In this document: positions 1-5,950 of the stretch, piece by piece
How positions within the stretch are numbered: the stretch's first letter is position 1
Layout: the number at the start of each line of letters is the position of its first letter
From: Prolixibacteraceae bacterium
Lineage (GTDB): Bacteria > Bacteroidota > Bacteroidia > Bacteroidales > Prolixibacteraceae
Assembly: GCA_014380255.1 (NCBI GenBank)
Contig: JACMKG010000297.1
Location: forward strand, 1 to 6,402
DNA: 6,402 nt
Direction of reading: 5' to 3'
Program-made: the position numbers and the translations under genes
Notes under the pieces: model-generated
Seen by the model: only the letters and a program-made list of their open reading frames with translations
What the model was told of the DNA's origin: nothing
Database searches by the model: none

Positions 1-411
1 CTTACCACCGGTTTGATGGCCAATACCTGGACAGAAGTATCCATACCGCTTGCTGACTTCTGGGCTGCAGATATGACCTTTATGGCTAAAAATGACATTA
101 AAGGTGTTTTCTTTGCCCAAGCTGCCGGAAGTACGATGGAAAACGAATATACGCTGTATTTGGATGAGTTTAGCTTCCATAAAACTGCTACTGGTATCGA
201 TACACCATTTGCAAAAAATCAGCTCAAAGTTTATTTCGCAAACGGTGAAATTCGATTTGCTGAATATTCAGGTCATGTTCAAATATATGATTTGATAGGG
301 AGGAAAGTAGCTGAAGGCGAAGTCTTCAATAAAGCTTTCAAGGTTAACCTGGATGGCGGTGTTTATATTATAAATACTCCGGAAGGCAGCACAAAATTGT
401 CTATCCAATAA
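1..411 (+). CDS. C-terminal part of a secreted T9SS cargo protein: carbohydrate-binding-like domain plus type A sorting domain (5' partial)
   Basis: The reading frame is open from the first base, so the start lies upstream and only about the last 136 residues are visible. The first part (28-177) has a jelly-roll pattern common in carbohydrate-binding modules of secreted enzymes: a W-T-E-V-S-I-P-L-A-D-F strand, a middle strand with I-K-G-V-F-F, and a closing T-L-Y-L-D-E-F-S-F strand. After a short linker (G-I-D-T-P) comes a type IX secretion sorting domain at about 223-411. Its hallmarks are IYDLIGRKV at 283-309, GGVYII at 355-372 and a final short strand ending in K-L-S-I-Q. In this family the domain directs export through the outer membrane, where it is cleaved off. 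The catalytic or main domain is outside the window, so the activity is unknown; a glycan-degrading or adhesive protein is plausible. A strong terminator follows 37 bp after the stop. Confidence 0.8.
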   Translation, partial: LTTGLMANTWTEVSIPLADFWAADMTFMAKNDIKGVFFAQAAGSTMENEYTLYLDEFSFHKTATGIDTPFAKNQLKVYFANGEIRFAEYSGHVQIYDLIGRKVAEGEVFNKAFKVNLDGGVYIINTPEGSTKLSIQ

Positions 412-448
412 TTCATCTTGTGTCTTTTCCAATTTATTTAAATCATTG

Positions 449-483
449 ATAAAGGATGGCTGAACTGCTCAGCCATCCTTTAT
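449..483 (+). terminator. Rho-independent terminator after the T9SS cargo gene
   Basis: A perfect 15-bp stem (449-463 with 469-483, core AAAGGATGGCTGA) closes a 5-nt loop, ACTGC. The T-rich run TTATTTCATTTAT follows. It lies 37 bp after the stop codon of the secreted protein and well before the next + strand gene, so it should insulate the two transcription units. Confidence 0.85.
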
Positions 484-572
484 TTATTTCATTTATCCTG
501 ATCAGCCATTCATCCTTTGTGCCTTTATAGCATATGGGAAAACAAAGGATCATCATACACTGAAAAGTTTGT

Positions 573-580
573 TATTTTTG
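573..580 (+). promoter_or_regulatory. Bacteroidota-type -7 promoter element for the HAD phosphatase
   Basis: TATTTTTG is an exact match to TAnnTTTG, the -7 consensus of the Bacteroidota primary sigma factor. It would start transcription about 10-15 nt before the ATG at 601, giving a very short leader. I see no convincing TTTG -33 box at the usual distance, so the call rests on the -7 element and its position. No Shine-Dalgarno site lies between it and the ATG. Confidence 0.5.
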
Positions 581-600
581 CACTCCTTAAATTGAATTGA

Positions 601-1200
601 ATGAAACTTGAAATACATCCAAAGGCAAAAGCCTTAATATTTGATCTTGATGGCACTCTGTCTGATTCTCTGCCTGTACACATTGCCAGCTGGCATGTGG
701 TATGCAAAAGGTTAAACTGTACATTTGATGAACGTATCATTGTTGAGATGACCGGCATGCCCACCATCAGCTTTGCCGAGCGTATTAAAAGGGAACAAAA
801 CCTGGAGGTTGATGCCGAAGAGATTGTTCAGATGAAACAGCAGGAATTCCGTAGTAATATCGATCAGATAAAACCCCATGATGCGGTTATCAACCTAATG
901 AAAAGTGCTCATGGAAAGATTCCCATGGCTGTGGGTACGGGTGCAAGCCGCCAGAGTGCCATGCTGCAATTGCAGGAATTGGGAATAGATCATTTTTTTG
1001 ATTTCATAGTCACTGCCGATGATGTCCAGCTTCACAAACCGGAGCCGGATACTTTCCTTCAATGTGCTATGAAGTTAAATGTGGAACCACAGTTCTGTCA
1101 GGTCTTTGAAGATGGGGAGATGGGGATGCTGGCCGCCCATGCTGCCGGAATGCTGCTCACAGATGTTCGCCCCTTTGTGAGCGATCCGTTTGCTGCCTGA
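601..1200 (+). CDS. HAD-superfamily phosphatase, YqaB-like (sugar-phosphate phosphatase / beta-phosphoglucomutase-like subfamily)
   Basis: This is a 199-aa cytoplasmic hydrolase expected to remove phosphate from a small sugar phosphate using Mg2+. All four HAD motifs are visible: motif I DLDGTLSDS with nucleophile Asp15 and acid/base Asp17; motif II AVGTGAS around Thr113; motif III Lys146 in HKPEPDTF; motif IV FEDGEMGM with Glu170 and Asp171. The small helical cap lies at about residues 20-90. From memory, the stretches PMAVGTG, KPxPDTFLxCA and the ending A-A-G-M-x-x-x-D-V-R match E. coli YqaB (fructose-1-phosphate/6-phosphogluconate phosphatase, about 188 aa) closely, and the length agrees. 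The true substrate is inferred. The ATG at 601 puts motif I at the usual distance from the N-terminus. It stands alone behind its own promoter and converges on the GTPase gene with a 20-bp gap. Confidence 0.88.
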   Translation: MKLEIHPKAKALIFDLDGTLSDSLPVHIASWHVVCKRLNCTFDERIIVEMTGMPTISFAERIKREQNLEVDAEEIVQMKQQEFRSNIDQIKPHDAVINLMKSAHGKIPMAVGTGASRQSAMLQLQELGIDHFFDFIVTADDVQLHKPEPDTFLQCAMKLNVEPQFCQVFEDGEMGMLAAHAAGMLLTDVRPFVSDPFAA

Positions 1201-1213
1201 GAAGTGAGTTTAT

Positions 1214-1225
1214 CCTGAATTCAGG
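1214..1225. repeat. 12-bp perfect palindrome at the convergent gene junction
   Basis: CCTGAATTCAGG is a perfect palindrome without a loop. It overlaps the TGA stop codon of the GTPase gene (complement of 1221-1223) in the 20-bp gap before the HAD stop. It is too short and lacks a T-run, so I do not call it a terminator. No proper hairpin terminator is visible between the two converging genes. Confidence 0.4.
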
Positions 1226-2195
1226 CCGAGTCTTCCTGCATCAGGAACTCCTGAATCTCTTTTTCAATTTCATATTTGCTGATTTCTTTGCCTATAAAGA
1301 CAAGTACATTCTCTAGCGGATCGTGGGGATTAATAACTGAGCCCTCCGACAGGGAAGCCATTCCGCCCACTGATTGAACGATACCTATCATGGGGTTATT
1401 CTCAAAGTTTACAAGCCCTTTGATCCTGAAGATATTGGATTTATGGATGGAGGCAAAATAGGTAAACCATTCGCCAAAGCGTGTCTCGTTAAGCAATCCT
1501 CCAAAGCGGATGGTAAAACTATGAAAATCAGCGGTACTGCTCTCACTGTAGTAAGGCTTCCTTAGCTTCTTTGCAAATTCGTCCTGAAGTTGCGGCTGCA
1601 GCATATACAAATGCAACGAGTCGAGCATGGCATAATCGGTCTCTACAACCATGGCTGTTTTATTCAGCGCTGACAACTTTTTATGGATCATCCTAAGAGA
1701 ATGCGCGTCTGCCTTGCTCTTTTTATTCAGTATGATCATATCACTTAAAATGATCTGTTTCTGCTGTTCTGTACTGTTATCCAGATCAAGGAAATTCTCT
1801 GCATCAATTAGGCAAACCGTTCCATTCAACTCAAAGATGCGTTTAAGGTCCTGGTCCTGGTAAAACGGCTCAATGATAGGCCCAGGATCAGCTACTCCGG
1901 TGGTTTCTATAATCAGGTGCTCTAAATGGCTGTGTTCTCTAACCAGCTCCTGAAGGGCCAGGGAGAACTCATTGTAAATGGAACAACAGATACATCCGTT
2001 GTTCAGCTCTATAATGCGTTCAGGCCGATAATCTGTAATCAGTTTGGCATCAATGGAAATATCTCCAAATTCATTTTCTATCAATCCAATCTTTACCCCC
2101 TGATTCTGCTTTAAAAGCCGGTTGATAAAGGTCGTTTTTCCTGCTCCCAAAAAGCCGGTCACAATCATTACTGGTATCTTAGGTCTTACTGGCAT
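1221..2195 (-). CDS. CobW/YjiA-family G3E GTPase (COG0523), probable metal chaperone
   Basis: This is a 324-aa, probably cytoplasmic GTPase. The N-terminal domain carries the Walker A loop GFLGAGKTT (residues 14-22), the family signature ENEFG (40-44), the metal-binding CxCC motif C68-I-C70-C71 within ELNNGCICCS, the Walker B-like ETTG (97-100), and the conserved VCLIDA strand ending at D131-A132. The G4 element reads N157-K158-K-S instead of the usual NKxD. The C-terminal CobW_C domain spans about residues 220-320, with F-R-I-K-G and V-L-V-F-I-G. Family members use GTP hydrolysis to load Zn, Co, Ni or other metals into target proteins. No His-rich metal-storage stretch is present, and no metalloenzyme or metal-transport gene is adjacent, so the metal and client are unknown. 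It is transcribed alone, divergently from the S9 peptidase and convergently with the HAD gene. Confidence 0.92.
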   Translation of the reverse strand: MPVRPKIPVMIVTGFLGAGKTTFINRLLKQNQGVKIGLIENEFGDISIDAKLITDYRPERIIELNNGCICCSIYNEFSLALQELVREHSHLEHLIIETTGVADPGPIIEPFYQDQDLKRIFELNGTVCLIDAENFLDLDNSTEQQKQIILSDMIILNKKSKADAHSLRMIHKKLSALNKTAMVVETDYAMLDSLHLYMLQPQLQDEFAKKLRKPYYSESSTADFHSFTIRFGGLLNETRFGEWFTYFASIHKSNIFRIKGLVNFENNPMIGIVQSVGGMASLSEGSVINPHDPLENVLVFIGKEISKYEIEKEIQEFLMQEDSA

Positions 2196-2290
2196 GAATG
2201 ACTAATTGGTTTATTATCAAATTATTGATAGATATTGATTAAATAAAGTTACGTTATTTTGTTGAAATATATGCCACTGTGAATTACTTT

Positions 2291-2329
2291 CATATTATTT
2301 AAAATACTTACAATATTTTAAATAATATG
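2291..2329. repeat. Perfect 16-bp inverted repeat in the divergent spacer (candidate operator)
   Basis: The left arm CATATTATTTAAAATA (2291-2306) and the right arm TATTTTAAATAATATG (2314-2329) are exact reverse complements, separated by 7 nt (CTTACAA). The repeat lies between the divergent GTPase and S9 peptidase genes. Its right arm overlaps the first four bases of a TAnnTTTG box at 2326-2333, so a protein bound here would cover the -33 to -7 region of the peptidase promoter. It could be an operator for a dimeric regulator. Alternatively it could be an AT-rich hairpin or a relic of a small insertion. It has no T-run typical of a terminator, and neither gene reads into it from upstream. Confidence 0.75.
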
Positions 2330-2333
2330 TTTG
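2326..2333 (+). promoter_or_regulatory. Candidate -7 promoter element for the S9 peptidase
   Basis: TATGTTTG matches TAnnTTTG exactly, about 120 bp before the ATG at 2453. It overlaps the right arm of the inverted repeat. No TTTG -33 box is seen at the expected distance, where the repeat itself lies. The implied leader is about 110 nt and AT-rich, with no recognisable riboswitch. Confidence 0.4.
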
Positions 2334-2452
2334 TTTTGTGGTCTTCCCAATAGAAAAATATCACGTAAAATGCTTAACTTGTAAGAATCAAAATGATATA
2401 GAGGTCACTTCCATTATAGAAGGTCATTTATTACAAACTTAAATCTAATACC

Positions 2453-4351
2453 ATGAAAAAAATATACATTGTTTTGCCGGTTTTCTTTGCCTTTTTTCCC
2501 TGTGAACCAAATCAAAAAAAAGCTCCATTGATTCCTTTGGAAGACTTTTTCAAAAACCCTGAGAAGACAGCCTTTCGCATTTCGCCTAATGGAGAATATT
2601 TTTCTTACATGGCTCCCTGGGAAAATCGCCTGAATATTTTCATTCAAAAGATAGGTGCAGATTCGGCTATCAGAATCACTTCTGAAACCGAACGTGACAT
2701 TGCCGGTTACCTTTGGAAAGGAAATGACCGTGTTTTATTCTTGAAAGATACCGGGGGAGATGAAAACTTTCAGCTTTATGGGGTCAATATTGACGGAACA
2801 GGACAAAAAGGACTGACCGTTTTTGAGAAGGTAAGAACCGAATTTATTGATGATCTGGAAGAGGTGGAAGATCAGGTAATTGTTGGCCTTAATAAACGAA
2901 ATCCTGAAGTCTTCGATCCATTCCGCCTGGATGTAAATACCGGGGAGATGACTCAATTGGCTGAGAATCCTGGAAATATTGTAGGCTGGATGACTGATCA
3001 TGATGGCAAACTGAGGGTGGCTATTACCTCTGACGGGGTGAATCAAACCATCCTGTTCCGTGAATCGGAGGATGTTCCCTTCCAGGGGATCCTGACTACC
3101 AGCTTTAAAGAAACAGTGTCTCCCTACCTGTTTACATTCGATAATAAGATGTTGTACACTGCATCTAACCTTGGGCGCGATAAAACAGCATTGGTCCTCT
3201 TCGATCCTTCTACAGGGAAAGAAAAAGAGGTGCTGTTCGAGACCCAGGAAGCCGATTTGGAAGGTATTGAATATTCCAAAAAAGATAAGAAGCTTCTGTC
3301 TGTTTCGTGGGTGACGGATAAAGAAAAGGAACATTTCTTTGACGCGGATGCTGAAGCCATGAAGAAAGACCTTCAGGATAAGCTGCCCGGATACCAGGTA
3401 GCTATTGGTAGCCATAACAAAGCTGAAGACAAGTTTATGATCCGCACCTACAGCGATAAGAGCCGTGGTGCTTATTATTTCTACGACAAGGCATCCCGGG
3501 AATTAAAAAAGCTTGCAGAATTGAGTCCTTGGCTGAATGAGAAGGACTTGTGTGATATGAAGCCTATTTCCTATCAATCACGCGATGGGCTGACCATTCA
3601 CGGTTACCTGACTTTGCCCAAAGGTTATGATGCCAAAAACCTTCCAGTAATAATCAATCCGCATGGTGGTCCTTGGGCCCGCGACTACTGGGGCTTCAAC
3701 TCCGAAGTTCAGTTTCTTGCCAATAATGGCTATGCTGTCCTGCAGATGAACTTCCGCGGATCAACAGGCTTCGGGAAAGAGTTCTGGCAGTCTTCCTTTA
3801 AACAGTGGGGCCGAACCATGCAGGATGATATCTCTGATGGCGTTAACTGGCTTGTGGACCAAGGGATTGCTGATCCCAAACGTATTGCTATTTATGGAGG
3901 AAGCTATGGAGGTTATGCCACCCTTGCCGGGTTGACTCTCACACCCGATTTGTATGCCGCCGGAGTTGATTACGTGGGTGTTTCAAATATGTTTACTTTC
4001 ATGAATACGATTCCTCCTTACTGGAAGCCTATGCGTGATATGTTTTACGAAATGGTGGGCAATCCCGAGAGCGACAGCCTGCTGCTTACTGAAGTATCTC
4101 CTGTCTTTTTGGTCGATAAAATCAATGCCCCGCTTTTTGTAGCTCAGGGAGCTAACGATCCACGTGTCAATAAGGATGAATCAGACCAGATTGTTAAAGC
4201 GCTAAAAGATCGTGGGATAGATGTTGAATACATGGTAAAGGATAATGAAGGGCACGGTTTTCATAACCAGGAAAATCGCTTCGACTTCTACCGTTCCATG
4301 CTTGCCTTTCTAAATAAGCACTTAAAAGAAGAAGTAAAAGAAGTTTTGTAA
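2453..4351 (+). CDS. Exported S9-family serine peptidase (prolyl oligopeptidase / acylaminoacyl-peptidase type)
   Basis: This 632-aa peptidase is expected to cleave oligopeptides outside the cytoplasm. The N-terminus has a KK pair, a hydrophobic stretch (residues 4-16) and Cys17, suggesting a signal peptide or lipoprotein anchor, although the F-F-P-C context is not a standard lipobox. Residues about 30-375 form the beta-propeller that filters substrates, with repeats such as R-I-S-P-N-G-E-Y. Residues about 385-625 are the alpha/beta-hydrolase domain: [12 protein letters not shown] from residue 404 (oxyanion region), NFRGSTGFG (433-441), nucleophile Ser484 in GGSYGG, Asp569 in GANDPRV and His601 in EGHGF. 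The Ser-Asp-His order and spacing fit family S9, and the HGGP-ARD-WG pattern favours the acylaminoacyl-peptidase branch over true prolyl oligopeptidase. The length is usual for a full enzyme. The ATG at 2453 is followed directly by the signal sequence. It is a single-gene unit ending at a hairpin terminator. Confidence 0.93.
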   Translation: MKKIYIVLPVFFAFFPCEPNQKKAPLIPLEDFFKNPEKTAFRISPNGEYFSYMAPWENRLNIFIQKIGADSAIRITSETERDIAGYLWKGNDRVLFLKDTGGDENFQLYGVNIDGTGQKGLTVFEKVRTEFIDDLEEVEDQVIVGLNKRNPEVFDPFRLDVNTGEMTQLAENPGNIVGWMTDHDGKLRVAITSDGVNQTILFRESEDVPFQGILTTSFKETVSPYLFTFDNKMLYTASNLGRDKTALVLFDPSTGKEKEVLFETQEADLEGIEYSKKDKKLLSVSWVTDKEKEHFFDADAEAMKKDLQDKLPGYQVAIGSHNKAEDKFMIRTYSDKSRGAYYFYDKASRELKKLAELSPWLNEKDLCDMKPISYQSRDGLTIHGYLTLPKGYDAKNLPVIINPHGGPWARDYWGFNSEVQFLANNGYAVLQMNFRGSTGFGKEFWQSSFKQWGRTMQDDISDGVNWLVDQGIADPKRIAIYGGSYGGYATLAGLTLTPDLYAAGVDYVGVSNMFTFMNTIPPYWKPMRDMFYEMVGNPESDSLLLTEVSPVFLVDKINAPLFVAQGANDPRVNKDESDQIVKALKDRGIDVEYMVKDNEGHGFHNQENRFDFYRSMLAFLNKHLKEEVKEVL

Positions 4352-4375
4352 TTGACGGAACCGAATATCATACAA

Positions 4376-4407
4376 CAAGGGGTTACCTGTTAATGGGTGA
4401 CCCCTTG
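4376..4407 (+). terminator. Hairpin terminator after the S9 peptidase gene
   Basis: A 12-bp stem with one G-U pair (4376-4387 with 4396-4407, core CAAGGGGT/ACCCCTTG) closes an 8-nt loop. CTTTTCTT follows on the + strand. It starts 24 bp after the peptidase stop and lies between convergent genes, so it may also stop transcription of the lipoprotein gene from the other strand. The tail on that side (TTGTTGTATG) is a weaker U-run. Confidence 0.8.
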
Positions 4408-4424
4408 CTTTTCTTAATTACATT

Positions 4425-5147
4425 CTATGGTTTTGTTTTGAGCTGCATGAAGTTTATCCGGATTAGCTCATTGTCAACGGGTACATTAAACTGAATGTAA
4501 GAAGCATCCGGAACGATGGGAACAAGTATTTTACCATGCATGGCATAACCTGGTTCCAGGGTCGTTTTGCGTATGGTAGTCGATCTCCACGTGTCCCTTA
4601 GCTCATTGAGGTCAATGGCTTCAAAACGATTTTCCTGCCCCTGGGCAATAGTCGCGGGCAGTAAATCAGTCCTGAAGTAATCGTTGCGTGGATTATCATC
4701 TGTCAACACTACGACTCCTGTGGCTATATCAATGCCCGCAGCGAGTAAAGTCAAGCCTAACTGGTTTTTTTGCCGGGCTGCATTAACAGACATTTCCTTG
4801 TCTATCTCGTCGACCTTTGTTTCGGGGTCTACGGCATAAAGGGTGTCGCCGTTAAAAGGTTGCAAAGTTCCATTGAGCGGAACGCAGAAAATACTGGTAG
4901 GATCAACCAGATAAGACATGTTGGAGCGGTTCGTTATTTCAACATCAAACAGATACCACGGCTGACTCACCTGGTCAAAAGCTACCTTGGTAATGATTCC
5001 AAAGACGGAATCACCAGTGAATTCCTGACCGTAGAACCAGCTTGTGTTTTGTGACTGGGGCTTTAGTTTTATTATACTCCTGGGAGCCGAACAGCTCGCC
5101 AACAGCAGAATGGAAAGCCCCATGGTTATGAAGAATAGTTGTTTCAT
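4425..5147 (-). CDS. Lipoprotein of unknown function
   Basis: I do not recognise this 240-aa protein as a named family. The N-terminus is a clear lipoprotein signal: K3-less charged start MKQ, a hydrophobic core, then the lipobox L-L-A-S-C with Cys19 as the lipidated residue. The mature part begins S-A-P-R-S and is probably periplasmic or on the outer membrane. Residues about 45-100 look like a beta-sandwich (VFGIITKVAFD, then LFDVEITNRS and YLVDPTSIF), a pattern like extracellular immunoglobulin-like domains with conserved F-x-V-x-I-x-N-x-S. A charged segment, D107 to E118, precedes a mildly hydrophobic stretch at 130-148 that may be a buried helix. Residues about 170-232 are again strand-rich, with a G-Y-A-M-H-G-K-I-L-V-P-I strand. 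No catalytic motif is visible. It is divergent from the SDR gene and convergent with the S9 peptidase; neither neighbour indicates its role. Confidence 0.82.
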   Translation of the reverse strand: MKQLFFITMGLSILLLASCSAPRSIIKLKPQSQNTSWFYGQEFTGDSVFGIITKVAFDQVSQPWYLFDVEITNRSNMSYLVDPTSIFCVPLNGTLQPFNGDTLYAVDPETKVDEIDKEMSVNAARQKNQLGLTLLAAGIDIATGVVVLTDDNPRNDYFRTDLLPATIAQGQENRFEAIDLNELRDTWRSTTIRKTTLEPGYAMHGKILVPIVPDASYIQFNVPVDNELIRINFMQLKTKP

Positions 5148-5182
5148 GGCAATGGAAGTTTATTTTTATTTTTCAAATATTA

Positions 5183-5194
5183 TGCCAATTGGCA
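5183..5194. repeat. 12-bp palindrome in the lipoprotein/SDR divergent spacer
   Basis: TGCCAATTGGCA is a perfect palindrome, and the next-but-one flanking bases also pair (5180-5181 with 5196-5197). It sits 36 bp upstream of the lipoprotein start and 94 bp upstream of the SDR start, in otherwise AT-rich sequence (5148-5287). The position suits a regulator-binding site, but no binding protein can be named and no clear promoter box is seen for either gene. Confidence 0.45.
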
Positions 5195-5287
5195 CAAATT
5201 ATTGTTTCATTATTCATGTATCAAGGCTATTTGCCTGAAAAAGATTACTTTTACATAGAAGATATAAATTTAGCTAAAAGTATTCAT

Positions 5288-5947
5288 ATGCATTGTTTGA
5301 TTTTTGGGGCTACCGGAACAGCTGGCTCGGAAGTAGTCAGGCAGGCTATAGCTGATCCCCAGGTGGACAAGATTACCATCGTAGTACGACGGCCGGTTGG
5401 TTTCCATCATGCCAAAGTAAATACAGTCATTCACCATGATTTTATTAGCTATAAAGACATGTTACCGCTGTTTCGCACAGTTAATACCTGTATTTGGTGC
5501 CTGGGCATTTCTCAGACTCAAGTAAGTAAAGAACAGTATTTGGCCATTACCTATGATTTCGTGATTGCTGCAGCAACGGCCATGCATTCTGTGAACCCGG
5601 AAATATCTTTTGTCTTCTTAAGCGGGCAGGGCGCTGATTCCGCGGAAAAGAGCAAAGTGTTATTTGCAAAGGTTAAGGGAAAAGCCGAAAATGCTTTGAA
5701 ATTATTGTCTTTTAAACATATTTACATCTTTCGTCCCGGAGTAATTGTGCCAATCAGCCCATCTACGGGCAAGGCCTGGAAATACCGCATGGGGAAACTG
5801 ATTCAATGGATGGCACCAAAAAATACCATCACAACAGAGCAACTGGCCCGGGTAATGCTCTATCTGGCTAAAAATCACGAACCATCGGTATTGCTTGAGA
5901 ACCGAGAGATCAGGGCGATTGTTGAAAAGCTACAGTATAAGCATTAA
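5288..5947 (+). CDS. NAD(P)-binding atypical SDR-family protein
   Basis: This is a 219-aa probably cytoplasmic Rossmann-fold protein of the NAD(P)H-binding/atypical short-chain dehydrogenase group. The nucleotide loop is G7-A-T-G10-T-A-G13 directly after the first strand. R34-R35 after the second strand suggests NADP preference. The middle strand reads CIWCLGIS (68-75), and a serine strand FVFLSGQGAD contains Ser112. The catalytic-type YxxxK position appears as F126-A-K-V-K130, so Tyr is replaced by Phe. The protein may therefore bind the cofactor without classic SDR reduction, or work as a regulator or sugar-epimerase-like enzyme; the substrate is unknown. The frame is open further upstream (ATG at 5216, TTG at 5189), but the ATG at 5288 puts the first Rossmann strand at residue 3, as usual. 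The stop is 3 bp before the next gene, indicating an operon. Confidence 0.85.
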   Translation: MHCLIFGATGTAGSEVVRQAIADPQVDKITIVVRRPVGFHHAKVNTVIHHDFISYKDMLPLFRTVNTCIWCLGISQTQVSKEQYLAITYDFVIAAATAMHSVNPEISFVFLSGQGADSAEKSKVLFAKVKGKAENALKLLSFKHIYIFRPGVIVPISPSTGKAWKYRMGKLIQWMAPKNTITTEQLARVMLYLAKNHEPSVLLENREIRAIVEKLQYKH

Positions 5948-5950
5948 AGC

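Noticed and set aside
525..767. Minus-strand open frame across the HAD promoter and gene start
   Set aside because: It overlaps the terminator-to-promoter spacer and motif I of the HAD gene and shows no domain.
2244..2251. TAACTTTA on the minus strand as a promoter for the GTPase gene
   Set aside because: It matches TAnnTTTG at 7 of 8 positions, but there is no -33 box and such near-matches are common in AT-rich DNA.
2334..2452. Riboswitch in the S9 peptidase leader
   Set aside because: The leader is AT-rich and shows only a 4-bp hairpin; no conserved riboswitch core is visible.
2735..3415. Long open frame (226 codons) on the minus strand
   Set aside because: It lies wholly antisense to the S9 peptidase propeller, has no recognisable domain, and its product is Phe/Cys/His-rich in a way typical of a shadow frame.
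5189..5287. Upstream TTG (5189) or ATG (5216) start for the SDR gene
   Set aside because: Both add residues before the Rossmann strand that family members lack; TTG 5189 also falls inside the palindrome. ATG 5288 is the better fit.
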